Part shown: one piece after another, positions 1 to 9,124 of the stretch
Layout of the letters: each line of letters opens with the position of its first letter
Position numbering within the stretch: position 1 is the first letter of the stretch
Source of the DNA: Euonymus europaeus
Taxonomy: Eukaryota > Streptophyta > Magnoliopsida > Celastrales > Celastraceae
DNA: 64,000 nucleotides
NCBI GenBank assembly: GCA_963580455.1
Contig: OY756963.1
Span: 21,719,555 to 21,783,554 of the forward strand
Direction: 5' to 3'
Program-made: the position numbers and the translations under genes
Notes under the pieces: model-generated
Databases searched by the model: none
What the model was told of the DNA's origin: nothing
The model's input: the letters and a program-made list of their open reading frames with translations, nothing else

Positions 1-27
1 AAGTTTGTCTATAATACACATTTCAAA

Positions 28-2253
28 ATGGAACCGATGGAGCTTCAGAATGAACGTGACATGCAATTTTTCCTAAGGCAAAATGATCATCCAGTAAAAC
101 CTGGTACTCCACTGTGCGTAACAACGAAGCAGAGAGCGACTTGTCAGTTTGTCTCACAAGATGTTAGCTATGGTCCAATGATGCATAAAACATTTGTTGC
201 ACCAAATGTTGGTTCTGTTTCTCCTGAGTTACCACAATTTGCAAGTAAATTTGTACCACATGACGATGGTGATGACGAGCGGGTTAATAACTACAGCGAT
301 TTTCGCTTCTCTGATTTTGACTTTCCCAATACTGGTAACGATGATATTGATGGGGTTAATGATGAGGATGATAGTCAAGGTCTTCATGGTGAAGAGTGGG
401 AAAATCCATTTGATGACGGGGAACCACAGTCACATAATCAATCCACCTTTGCAGCAGAAGATGGAAGGAATCATTGCTCAAATTCTATTGGGCCTTCAGG
501 TGTTGTTGCGAGCAACAGTATTAGTAGCTCATCCGGTGGTCATGTTGCAGTAGGTCAGATTTATATGGACAAGAAAGAATTACAGAAAAATATAGCTGTG
601 TATGCTATGAAAGAGAACAGAATGTTTCATGTATTGAAATCAACGAAAACTCTATATGCGGTCAAATGTGTTGACATGGGATGTGATTGGCGCTTGCGAG
701 CAATAAAATTGAAAGATTCGGAGTTGTTTAAGGTAACAAGGTTTAATGGCAAGCATGACTGTTCTCTGGACCTTATCAATCGAAGTCATAGACAAGCATC
801 TAGAAAGGTCATTGGAGAATGCATTAAGTCTAAATTTGAAGGGGTTGGTCGTACGTATCGGCCGAAAGATATAGTCGACGACGTGCGGACAGATTTTGGT
901 GTGAATATAAGCTACGACAAAGCTTGGAGGGCTAGGGAGTTTGCTTTGGAAGTGGTTAGAGGATCACCAGAATTATCATTCTCGTATTTGCCGCATTACT
1001 GTGCAGTGTTAGAGAAAAATAACCCTGGTACAGTAACTCATATAGAGTTCGATAATGATTTCAAGTTTAAATATTTTTTCCTTGCTCTTGGGCTAGTATT
1101 GAGAGGGTTTCGTAGTTCAATGAGACGTGTCATTGCTGTTGATGGTACTCACCTCAAGGGAAAATACATGGGTACACTCTTTGTGGCTGCTGCTTTAGAC
1201 GGTAACAACAAAATTTATCCAGTTGCTTTTGGAATGGGAGATTCAGAAAATAATGCATCTTGGGAATGGTTCATGGGAAAACTTAGATCAGCTATTGATC
1301 TTGAAGATTTCTCAGAGTTGGCAATAATATCAGATAGACATAACAGTATTGAGAGAGCAGTCGCTTTGGTTTTTCCAGAGTCATACCATGGGCACTGTAT
1401 ACACCACATCAAGCAAAACATGAAAGCAAAAAATATTGATGATAGTGTCTTCCCTATTTTTTTTAAGGCAGCGAAGGTATATCGTGTTTCACAATTTGAG
1501 CATCTAATGACACAGTTGCGTGGGTTTCAAGATGGCAGGGCACATCGTTATTTAGTTGATGCTGGATTTGAAAAGTGGTCTCGTGCACATTTCCCAGGTA
1601 GGAGATACAGTATACTAACCACTAATATTGCTGAGAGTTTGAATGCTGTATTGAGGGAAGCACGGTGTCTTCCAATTACAACATTGGTTGACCATCTAAG
1701 ATCTTTACTTCAAAGATGGTTCCATGAGCGTCGCACTAAAGCAGCTTCCATTACAACCCAACTTTGTAAGAAAATTGATAAGAAGTTGAGAAAGCGGATT
1801 GACAAGGCGCAACGTATGTCTGTTGAACCAATTAGTCATATTCAGTTTTATGTGAGGGATGGACTTGGTGGTGGGGAGGTGAATCTGCACAACAGAACAT
1901 GCACCTGCAGGAAATTTGAGATGCAACAATTGCCTTGTGTTCATGCGTTGGCGGCGTGTAGAACACGCAACATTGATCCACAATCCATGTGTTCACGCTA
2001 CTATACTAATGAGGCAATTATGTTAGCTTATGCTGAACCGATTAACACAGTACCAATTGAAGACCATCGGCATGCAAGCGAAGATCAAAGGTTATTGCCA
2101 CCTGATACGAGAAGACCTGGAGGGAGGCCAAAACAAAGAAGAATACCATCCGCTGGTGAATCTGTAGCAATTAGAAAGTGCGGAAGATGTAAAAAAATTG
2201 GTCATAACCGACAGACTTGTAAGGAGCCAGTAGCCTTGACTGGTAGGGTATAA
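28..2253 (+). CDS. MULE transposase (MURA-type), 741 aa, intact
   Basis: A single open frame of 741 residues with the plant MURA domain order. The first ~165 residues are acidic and low in complexity. Residues ~175-250 form the MuDR-type N-terminal DNA-binding region with the C-x-W-R-L-R and KHDC zinc ligands. The DDE-type MULE core follows, with the first Asp in AVDGTHLKG (D372) and the second in IISDRH (D436). A SWIM zinc finger has C625, C627, C637 and H639, and a C-terminal CX2CX4HX4C zinc knuckle has C718, C721, H726 and C731. The expected role is cutting the element's terminal inverted repeats in the nucleus. The ATG at 28 is the first in frame inside the window. An upstream exon outside the window cannot be excluded. 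No frameshift or stop is seen, which is unusual among old plant MULE copies. Confidence 0.93.
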   Translation: MEPMELQNERDMQFFLRQNDHPVKPGTPLCVTTKQRATCQFVSQDVSYGPMMHKTFVAPNVGSVSPELPQFASKFVPHDDGDDERVNNYSDFRFSDFDFPNTGNDDIDGVNDEDDSQGLHGEEWENPFDDGEPQSHNQSTFAAEDGRNHCSNSIGPSGVVASNSISSSSGGHVAVGQIYMDKKELQKNIAVYAMKENRMFHVLKSTKTLYAVKCVDMGCDWRLRAIKLKDSELFKVTRFNGKHDCSLDLINRSHRQASRKVIGECIKSKFEGVGRTYRPKDIVDDVRTDFGVNISYDKAWRAREFALEVVRGSPELSFSYLPHYCAVLEKNNPGTVTHIEFDNDFKFKYFFLALGLVLRGFRSSMRRVIAVDGTHLKGKYMGTLFVAAALDGNNKIYPVAFGMGDSENNASWEWFMGKLRSAIDLEDFSELAIISDRHNSIERAVALVFPESYHGHCIHHIKQNMKAKNIDDSVFPIFFKAAKVYRVSQFEHLMTQLRGFQDGRAHRYLVDAGFEKWSRAHFPGRRYSILTTNIAESLNAVLREARCLPITTLVDHLRSLLQRWFHERRTKAASITTQLCKKIDKKLRKRIDKAQRMSVEPISHIQFYVRDGLGGGEVNLHNRTCTCRKFEMQQLPCVHALAACRTRNIDPQSMCSRYYTNEAIMLAYAEPINTVPIEDHRHASEDQRLLPPDTRRPGGRPKQRRIPSAGESVAIRKCGRCKKIGHNRQTCKEPVALTGRV

Positions 2254-2429
2254 TACCAGTCATTGACGATTCTAATTGCTAAACATTTACTTTATAATGT
2301 GAACTGTTAAACGTTACCATTAACATTGCTGCTTTTAATGAGAACTGTCAGTTTCTATATCAGTCTATGATTTTATTTAATATATATGTAAAAATATGTA
2401 ATGTTAATGTTTATATAATCTGGCATGAC

Positions 2430-2995
2430 CAGTAAAGTTGCAGGCAGGCACGACCACTTAAGTTGCAGGAAGGCACGACCAGTTTAAAAAAGCAGGCACG
2501 ACCATATAAAAATACCAGGCACGACCATCTAAATAAAAGGAGGCACGACCATGTAAAAATACCAGGCACGACCATATAAAAATACCAGGCACGACCATCT
2601 AAATAAAAGCAGGCACGACCATATAAAAATATCAGGCACGACCATCTAAATAAAAGCAGGCACGACCATATAAAAATACCAGGCACGACCATCTAAATAA
2701 AAGGAGGCACGACCAGTTTAAAAAAGCAGGCACGACCATATAAAAATATCAGGCACGACCATCTAAATAAAAGCAGGCACGACCATATAAAAATACCAGG
2801 CACGACCATCTAAATAAAAGGAGGCACGACCATATAAAAATACCAGGCACGACCATCTAAATAAAAGCAGGCACGACCATATATATAAAAGGAGGCACGA
2901 CCATATATATAACAGGAGGAACGACCAGTTAAATTCTGGCACGACCAGTTAAATTCCGGCACGACCAGCTAAAAAAATTAAGGCACGATTAGATA
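2430..2995. repeat. Minisatellite block 1, about 24 units of an AGGCACGACCA core
   Basis: Direct repeats with core AGGCACGACCA followed by an AT-rich spacer, giving units of about 22-24 bases. Two spacer types (ATATAAAAATACC and ATCTAAATAAAAGC) alternate over much of the block, giving a dimeric higher-order pattern. The block fills the gap between the transposase stop (2253) and the stop codon of the convergent Ulp1-like gene (3034). On the - strand the core reads as Trp-Ser-Cys-Leu in one frame and so makes artificial open frames. Confidence 0.95.
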
Positions 2996-3033
2996 TTTAT
3001 ATATAATTTACAGTTGACATTTAAATAAGATAT

Positions 3034-6000
3034 TCACATTATAAACTCCTGTCCCCAAGCCTCTGAACAAAACTTTTGTCTATAGAATTTCATGTCCCCT
3101 TGTTGGATAATGTTTACTGGCAAATCAGCCGTCAATGCTTCAATGAATTTGAAGGCAAACATGCCACAATCTCCTCTGCAATGGAAACATTAAAAAGTAT
3201 CAGCATATATAATATGTAATTGAATAATTGCTAAATATTTTTTTTATAGGAACTTACCCTCCAGTTTGTCTAGGGCATGAAGGTATCCGTTGCAATCTCC
3301 ATGGAGCAAACAATTCATCCCCCAAACCAGTGGATTGAAGAATACGGGGAAGCATTGTTGTCAAGGGATCAAAAAGTGTCTTCAATGCAGCACCATTTGT
3401 CAGGCTGGGCAGTGAGTCGTAGACATGAACAGTCTTCTTTTCCATTACCAATTCCACAGCAACCCAGTGTTTATTGTTGAAGTTTGCAGGAAAGTAAACA
3501 AACTTGGCCCTTTCCCACGCAACAGAATCAATTGGAAGTATCCCCACAATATAATCCAAAAAAATGCTGTCCTCGTCCCAAAAGGCAACATCATCCGGCT
3601 TTGACTTGAACAACTCAAACTTCTCCTGTACCCTGGTCTGAAATCATAGGAACATATATATAAAGAAGAATACAAATAAAATGTATTTATGCAAATAAAT
3701 TTCGAACAATGACAGTGTGCAACTTACAAAGAACAGACAATCTAGGACAACACAGTCCCTCTTAAAACTATCTGGGAACTTTGTCATTCTTTTTCGAATC
3801 AGGTGCATGGCTACATCAAGGTGCTGTATGAAAATTACATGTTAAGACACATATTAAAAAAAAGTATCCACGACCAGATAAAAAAAAGGAGGCACGACCA
3901 GTTAAATAAAATGAGGCACGACTAGTTAAATAAAATGAGGCACGACCAGTTAAAAAAAGGAGGAACGACCAGTTAAAAATATCAGGCGCGACCAGTTAAA
4001 CATAGCAGGCACGACCAGTTTAAAAAAGCAGGCACGACCAGTTAAAAAGCAGGCACGACCAGTTTAAAAAATCAGGCACGACCATTTAAAAAGCAGGCAC
4101 GACCAGTTTAAAAAATCAGGCACGACCATTTAAAAAGCAGGCACGACCAGTTTAAAAAAATGAGGCACGACCAGTTAAATTGATATATAAAAATGTATTG
4201 TTTTACCTGGTCTGTTAACCATCCATCTAACTTCATAGCATCCATAAACCACTGCTTGTTTACTGCACATGTTGGCCAACTTATGCTTTCTCCATCCTTG
4301 GACCTGTCTTGCATGAATGCAAGACAATCATCTGCCCATTGATCTGGCCACTTCCTCTTCAAGTCCAATTTTATAATTTCTTTACTTGACACATCCTTAT
4401 CATCAATTGTTTTCCTTCTCTTCAAGGATGGAGATGTAAATGGAGTCCTTTTGAGAGGTCCAGGCCTAACTGCACGCTTCTGTTTGTTCCTGACATAGGG
4501 TTTAATACCCCCTTCTGAGGCTTTAGGGAACTTTGATGGTGTCACCACCTCGACCCCAGAAATATTTTTACTCTCTTCAGCTGGGGTAAAGGAAGCCATG
4601 GAGCTCATACTAGTATACAACAAACCAGGGTCTCTATGCTCTTTTGTATCATCAACATTTACCCCCGCAACATCTACATTGTCTGCCTTATCATCGACCC
4701 CCAACTCCTCCCCCATTTCCAATCCCACTACAACTACACTCTCATCCTCCACACCTTCTACATTGCTCCCTCCGACCACACCACCCTCAGAATCATCCAC
4801 ATCAGTCATCACACCCACATCAACAAAAGAAACAGTAACCCCACCCTTTACAGTACTTCCCCCCACCACATCGGCTTCAGTCTGCACCCCCACATCAACA
4901 ACAGAAACCTTAACCCCACCCTTTACAGTACTTCCCCCAACCACATCAACATCAACCTCATCGGCTTCAGTCTGCACCCCCATATCAACAACTACAACAG
5001 GAACTGGGAATTTCACCGCTTCACCCTTGTCAGTAAAGGTTTTCAGTGCCAACAAAGCATCCTCAACGCACTTATTCACCACTGTCATAGTAGATAAAAA
5101 ATCTGATTTAACTGCACCTATGAAGCTTCCCTCATGAACCTGCTTCTTCAAATTATCAAGCTTGACAATCACATCATGAACAACCTCAAAATCTGCATCA
5201 AAAGATTGCTCCACAGGTTCAGTGTCACCATGTGAATCAGAATATTGCTCCACAGGAGCTGTGTGATCACTCGAATCATCAGCAGATTCTTTAATTGCTC
5301 CCTCCCCCACCCTGTTGCTCACGTCGATCCAGTACTCCTGCTCCATCTCAATCCCATTTGCAGATAGAATAGCGTGTACTTGCAGCTATTGCAACATAGA
5401 CTATCAATCATTAGCACCTCAATATTTTGTCCAAAAGAATCATCATAAATATGAAAACAGTAAGCTTATTTGCATATTTAAGTTTTTACCTTGTCTTGTT
5501 GGAATACATTTTGTAAGAGTTCTTTAGAATTTGGAGTTTGATAGCTACTCCAATTGAGTAATCGAGGAATCACATCCTTGATTTTTGAGGCGTACAATGA
5601 ACCAATGACAGGTATAGCTTCATATGACCAAACCTAAGATAAATAACAACAGAATTTAGATTAAAATAATTTAATATTGGATGAAAAAGAAATCAGGCAC
5701 GACCAGTTAAAAAACTAAGGCACGACCAGTTAAAAACTAAGGCACGACCATTAAAAGAAATCAGGCACGACCATTTAAAAGAAATCAGGCACGACCAGTT
5801 AAAAACTAAGGCACGACCAGTTAAAAACTAAGGCACGACCATTAAAAGAAATCAGGCACGACCAATTTAGAAATCAGGCACGACCAGATAAATAGCAGGC
5901 ACGACCAGTTAAAGCAAATCAATACCTGGAACACCATAGGGAAACCATAAATGCAGTATTGCTCCTTCTTCGTTTGTCTGCTCTTTCGTCTATCTAAACG

Positions 6001-6657
6001 GTTGACCATTATTCCTCCAAGAGAGGCAACAGTACGTTGGTAGCTCACAGCCCCCCATGGGAATTTGTTGAATACATCCAAATTGTCCACCAATTGGAGC
6101 CACCGATTATCAATAGGCCTATGTCGTTCCTTAGCTACTAGCACAAACTCAAGAAAATAAATCAAGGCTAGTTTCACCACCTCCTCATCCACCTGCTTCT
6201 CTTTCTTTCTTCTGCACAAACGATCGAAACAAAGCTCTAAATGATGTCTCTGAATAATCTTCATATCATCAAACCACATATCCCTCAGCCTATGTACACT
6301 AGTATCAACTAATGCAGAGATATCAGGCACATCCCTACACACTAAACCGGTAATGAGAGCGAAGTCTGTAATACCAAAAGATGTCATCCTGTTGGCGAAT
6401 TTAAATGTCAATCTGTTTCCAATATCTTCAAAATCAACATCTTGGGATTCAACTTGTCGTAGAAGAAGCTGATGCATTAACTGTCCTGATACAGAGAGCT
6501 CACCTACATCCAGAAAAATGCCGAAGCATGTCTTCCTAAACATCTCGAGTTGATTCTCACTCAAAGAACCTCTTATTTGCCCAATAACATGTGAGATGTT
6601 TGAAAAAATTGTAACCTTCGCAGGAAAATGATCCTTCTCCTTAATGAGGTAATCCAT
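3034..6657 (-). CDS. Ulp1-like (C48) cysteine protease with DUF1985, transposon-borne, 890 aa
   Basis: Six coding exons join in phase with GT-AG borders: 6657-5926, 5633-5490, 5385-4207, 3823-3728, 3637-3258 and 3175-3034, giving 890 residues. Residues ~1-245 are a DUF1985-type domain (with the ITDFALITGL motif). A long acidic linker with internal repeats follows. The C-terminal C48 peptidase has His774 (NKHWVAVEL), Asp791 (VHVYDSLPS), Gln841 (PRQTGG) and Cys847 (GDCGMF), so the full catalytic set is present. Known C48 enzymes cleave SUMO or similar modifiers; activity here is inferred. A 5' non-coding exon probably ends at 7449 (CGAG|GTGAGT) and joins 6668. The first in-frame ATG is then 6657. 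The three large introns consist largely of the minisatellite; the three short introns (82-104 bases) have none. Confidence 0.85.
3868..4185. repeat. Minisatellite block 2, about 14 units, inside an intron
   Basis: Same core and same orientation as block 1, with spacers mostly GTTTAAAAAAGC or GTTAAATAAAATG. It lies wholly within the intron of the Ulp1-like gene between the exons ending at 4207 and starting at 3823. One unit has ACGACTA and one has GCGACCA, so the copies have begun to diverge. Confidence 0.93.
4732..4992 (-). repeat. Tandem protein repeats in the Ulp1-like linker
   Basis: Three imperfect units of about 26-31 codons lie in the large third coding exon. Each carries a V-D-M/V-G-V-Q/M-T core followed by a VVGGS-V-GGV stretch. 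They lengthen the acidic linker between DUF1985 and the protease domain. The unit is unrelated to the intronic minisatellite. Confidence 0.75.
5695..5912. repeat. Minisatellite block 3, about 10 units, inside an intron
   Basis: GGCACGACCA core repeats in the same orientation as blocks 1 and 2, with spacers GTTAAAAACTAA and TTAAAAGAAATCA. The block occupies most of the intron between coding exons 1 (ends 5926) and 2 (starts 5633) of the Ulp1-like gene. Confidence 0.93.
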
Positions 6658-6710
6658 TGTTTGTAAATCTGCATTAATAACATAAGGTAAATTATAAGGA
6701 AACATCAGAG

Positions 6711-7390
6711 GCACGACCAATTAAATTATAAGGCACGACCTGTTAAAATCATGCAAACCAGTTAAACTCACAGGAACGACCAACTAAATTACTGGCACGA
6801 CCAAATAAAAACTGGCACGACCAACTAAATTACTGGCACGACCAAATAAAAACTGGCACGACCAACTAAAAACTGGCACGACCAACTAAATTACTGGCAC
6901 GACCAAATAAAAACTGGCACGACCAACTAAATTACTGGCACGACCAAATAAAAACTGGCACGACCAACTAAAAACTGGAACGACCAACTAAATTACTGGA
7001 ACGACCAAATAAAAACTAGCACGACCAACTAAATTACTGGCACGACCAAATAAAAACTGGCACGACCAACTAAATTACTGGCACGACCAAATAAAAACTG
7101 GCACGACCAATAAAGCAGACGCCTCCTCAGGTACACTCACAGGCACGACCAGTCAGAATATAGGCACGACCAAATAAAAACTGGCACGACAAACACATTC
7201 ACAGGCACGACCAGTCAGAGTATAGGCACGACCAACTAAATTGCATGAAAATCATAAAAAAAAACATGCAAAACCTCGCCAAAAACATGCACGAACATCT
7301 AAAAAGAAACAACAAGAAAAATATATAAGAAAATCAATGAAACGCTGAAACGAAGGCACGACCAATTAAACGCTGGCGCGACCAATAATG
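6711..7390. repeat. Minisatellite block 4, about 25-30 units, inside the first intron
   Basis: GGCACGACCA core with two alternating spacers, AATAAAAACT and ACTAAATTACT, so most of the block is a dimeric repeat of about 40-45 bases. Several units carry GGAACGACCA. Order decays towards 7150-7390. The block fills the inferred intron between the 5' non-coding exon (ends 7449) and the exon starting at 6668. Confidence 0.93.
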
Positions 7391-7599
7391 AACAACTCTC
7401 AACAGTTTATAACAGACACAACAAATTATTCTGGGGCCTCAAACTCACCTCGTTGGTAGTCGGAAATACTTGCCGATTGCAATCTGGGAGTTCTTCCGCT
7501 TTCTAGCCTCCAAAATTTGAAGAGTTTCAACAAAGGTCTTGCAGGTGTCTTTTGGGTTTTTGTTTCAAATTAAATAAACCAGTGGGAAAAGACGTGTCC

Positions 7600-7720
7600 T
7601 TAGTATAAGGGCATTTCGGTACTTTAACGCATTAAAAAGGTCATAATTGCTGAAATTTTTGGACAGGGTCATTTCTCCAAAAATCTTTACGGATGGGATC
7701 ATTTCTCCAAAATTCCCTTA
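7600..7720. repeat. Right terminal region of the MULE
   Basis: AT-rich sequence with two direct copies of a G-x-TCATTTCTCCAAAA motif about 31 bases apart, ending in AATTCCC. This resembles ends of plant MULEs (reading inwards GGGAATTTTGGAGAAATGA). The partner end lies upstream of the window, so terminal inversion was not confirmed. Confidence 0.55.
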
Positions 7721-7791
7721 TTTCTAGACATGCCCAACTAGTTCGCGGAAGTTGGGAGAAAATCTAGTGCGGAGCTACTGAAAAATTTATC

Positions 7792-7800
7792 AAACCCTAA
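7792..7800 (+). promoter_or_regulatory. Telo-box in the AHA1 leader or core promoter
   Basis: AAACCCTAA lies 68 bases before the AHA1 start codon. Telo-boxes are common in plant promoters of growth- and translation-linked genes. That it works here is inference. Confidence 0.4.
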
Positions 7801-7867
7801 AAGAGCACCAATTCTAGATCCTTCCCCAGTTCAGTCTCTGTGTCTTTCCTGATTGATTGAGCAGTCA

Positions 7868-9124
7868 ATGGCCAAGTACGGCGAAGGCGACAAGCGCTGG
7901 ATTGTGGAGGACAGGCCCGACGGTAGCAACGTCCACAATTGGCACTGGGCGGAGACCGACTGCCTAGAGTGGTCCCGTAATCTCCTATCCAAGCTGCTCT
8001 CCGATGTCACCCTTATTGACGGCGAGGGGAATCTCTTCATCAAGACCAAGAAGCTCGAGAAGCTTGACGGAGAGGCCTACGTCAATGTCCGGAAGGGTAA
8101 GATCATTCCTGGATATGAGCTTAATCTCTCCTTATCTTGGCAAGGCGAGGCTAAGGACTCTGACGGAAAATCCTTACTCAAAGTCGATGGATCCGTCGAA
8201 ATCCCCTATATTTCCGATGAGAACGCCGATGAGGATCCGGAAATCAAGTTCACAGTTAGGGACGAGGGTCCCATTGGTAAGAGACTAAAGGAGGCCATGA
8301 TAGCTAAGGGGAAGGAGGTTATATTGGAGAAGGTTCGGTTTTATGTCCAAAGTATGGCTAATGGTGGACCTGCTAAGGATGAATTAGAGGCTAAAAAGGT
8401 TGCTCCGAAGGGGCAGGCTCTGCCCAAGAAGGAAGCAGCGGAGTACTCACCGGCTGTGACGGAGAAGAAGGAGAAGAAAAGCAAGAAGGGGTTCAAGACG
8501 ATAACATTGACGGAGAAGTTTAGTTGCAGAGCAAGGGATATGTTTGAGATTTTGATGGATGAGAATAGGTGGAAAGGGTTTACACAGAGTAATGCGAGGA
8601 TAAGCAAGGAGGTAGGAGGGGAATTCAGTATATTTGACGGGTCTGTGACAGGTGCCAATGTGGAGTTGCAGGAGGGAAAGTTGATTGTGCAGAAGTGGAG
8701 GTTCGGTAGCTGGCCTGATGGGATTGTATCCACGGTAGGTTGTTGTTTTGATTATATTTTGTAGCTGTTACCAATTTCTGGAAGACATTGTTTGCCTGAC
8801 TATCTTTTTTGTATGGTCATGGCAGGTAAGACTTACTCTGGATGAGCCCGAACCTGGGCTTACAGTTGTTAGGTTAATACAAACAGATATTCCCGAGGAA
8901 GACAGGTTAGTGTCAGTTTTGGGGATTTTTGGATTAAACTTGTGATTCCAACTAACTTGTTTCATTGTTTGATGCATTATTTCGTGGGTTTTTGGTGGCT
9001 TACAAACTTTTTCATTTTCGGTTGGTGCAGATATGGGAATGCCACTGTGGTGGAGAATACAGAGAGAGGATGGACGGATCTGATTTTCAACAAGATACGT
9101 GCAGTTTTTGGTTTTCGCATATGA
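7868..9124 (+). CDS. AHA1: Activator of Hsp90 ATPase (AHA1/AHSA1 homologue), 346 aa
   Basis: Three exons (7868-8734, 8826-8905, 9031-9124) join in phase to 346 residues. The N-terminal Aha1_N domain (about residues 24-160) carries the NVHNWHW motif (residues 21-27), which follows the family's NxNNWHW pattern and contacts the Hsp90 middle domain. A Lys-rich linker (~195-210) leads to the C-terminal SRPBCC/START-like AHSA1 domain (~208-340), ending in IRAVFGFRI. The protein is a cytosolic co-chaperone that stimulates Hsp90 ATP hydrolysis. The start is set at MAKYGEGDKRW; an upstream TTG-initiated extension is only open frame. Its leader lies within 150 bases of the MULE end, so most of its upstream promoter would be transposon DNA. 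Confidence 0.95.

Larger units (their letters stand above)
1..7720. mobile_element. Mutator-like transposon (MULE), right-hand part, carrying a Ulp1-like gene
   Basis: The segment holds a complete MULE transposase on the + strand and a complete Ulp1/DUF1985 protease-like gene on the - strand, arranged tail to tail, plus four blocks of one minisatellite. The left end lies outside the window, so target-site duplication cannot be tested. The right limit is placed at about 7717-7720, where terminal-like sequence (two copies of a TCATTTCTCCAAAA motif, then AATTCCC) gives way to the promoter of the AHA1 gene. MULEs that carry Ulp1-like genes are known in plants (Kaonashi/KI-MULEs in Arabidopsis, CUMULE in melon). 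Placing this element in that broad group is inference from gene content. Neither gene shows a stop or frameshift, so the copy may be autonomous and young. Confidence 0.85.

Noticed and set aside
2411..2692. Open frame on the - strand with repeated Trp-Ser-Cys-Leu units
   Set aside because: It is the minisatellite read in a stop-free frame. The same artefact extends the open frames that end at 4108 and 5842 beyond the true splice donors.
2430..2995. CRISPR-like array
   Set aside because: The repeat core is only 10-11 bases, the spacers are few recurring AT-rich types, and the context is a plant transposon.
7740..7760. Heat-shock element TTCGCGGAAG upstream of AHA1
   Set aside because: The TTC and GAA triplets are three bases apart, not two, and there is no third unit in phase.
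7853..7867. Extended start for AHA1 at 7853
   Set aside because: It would need a TTG start. The ATG at 7868 gives the usual family N-terminus.
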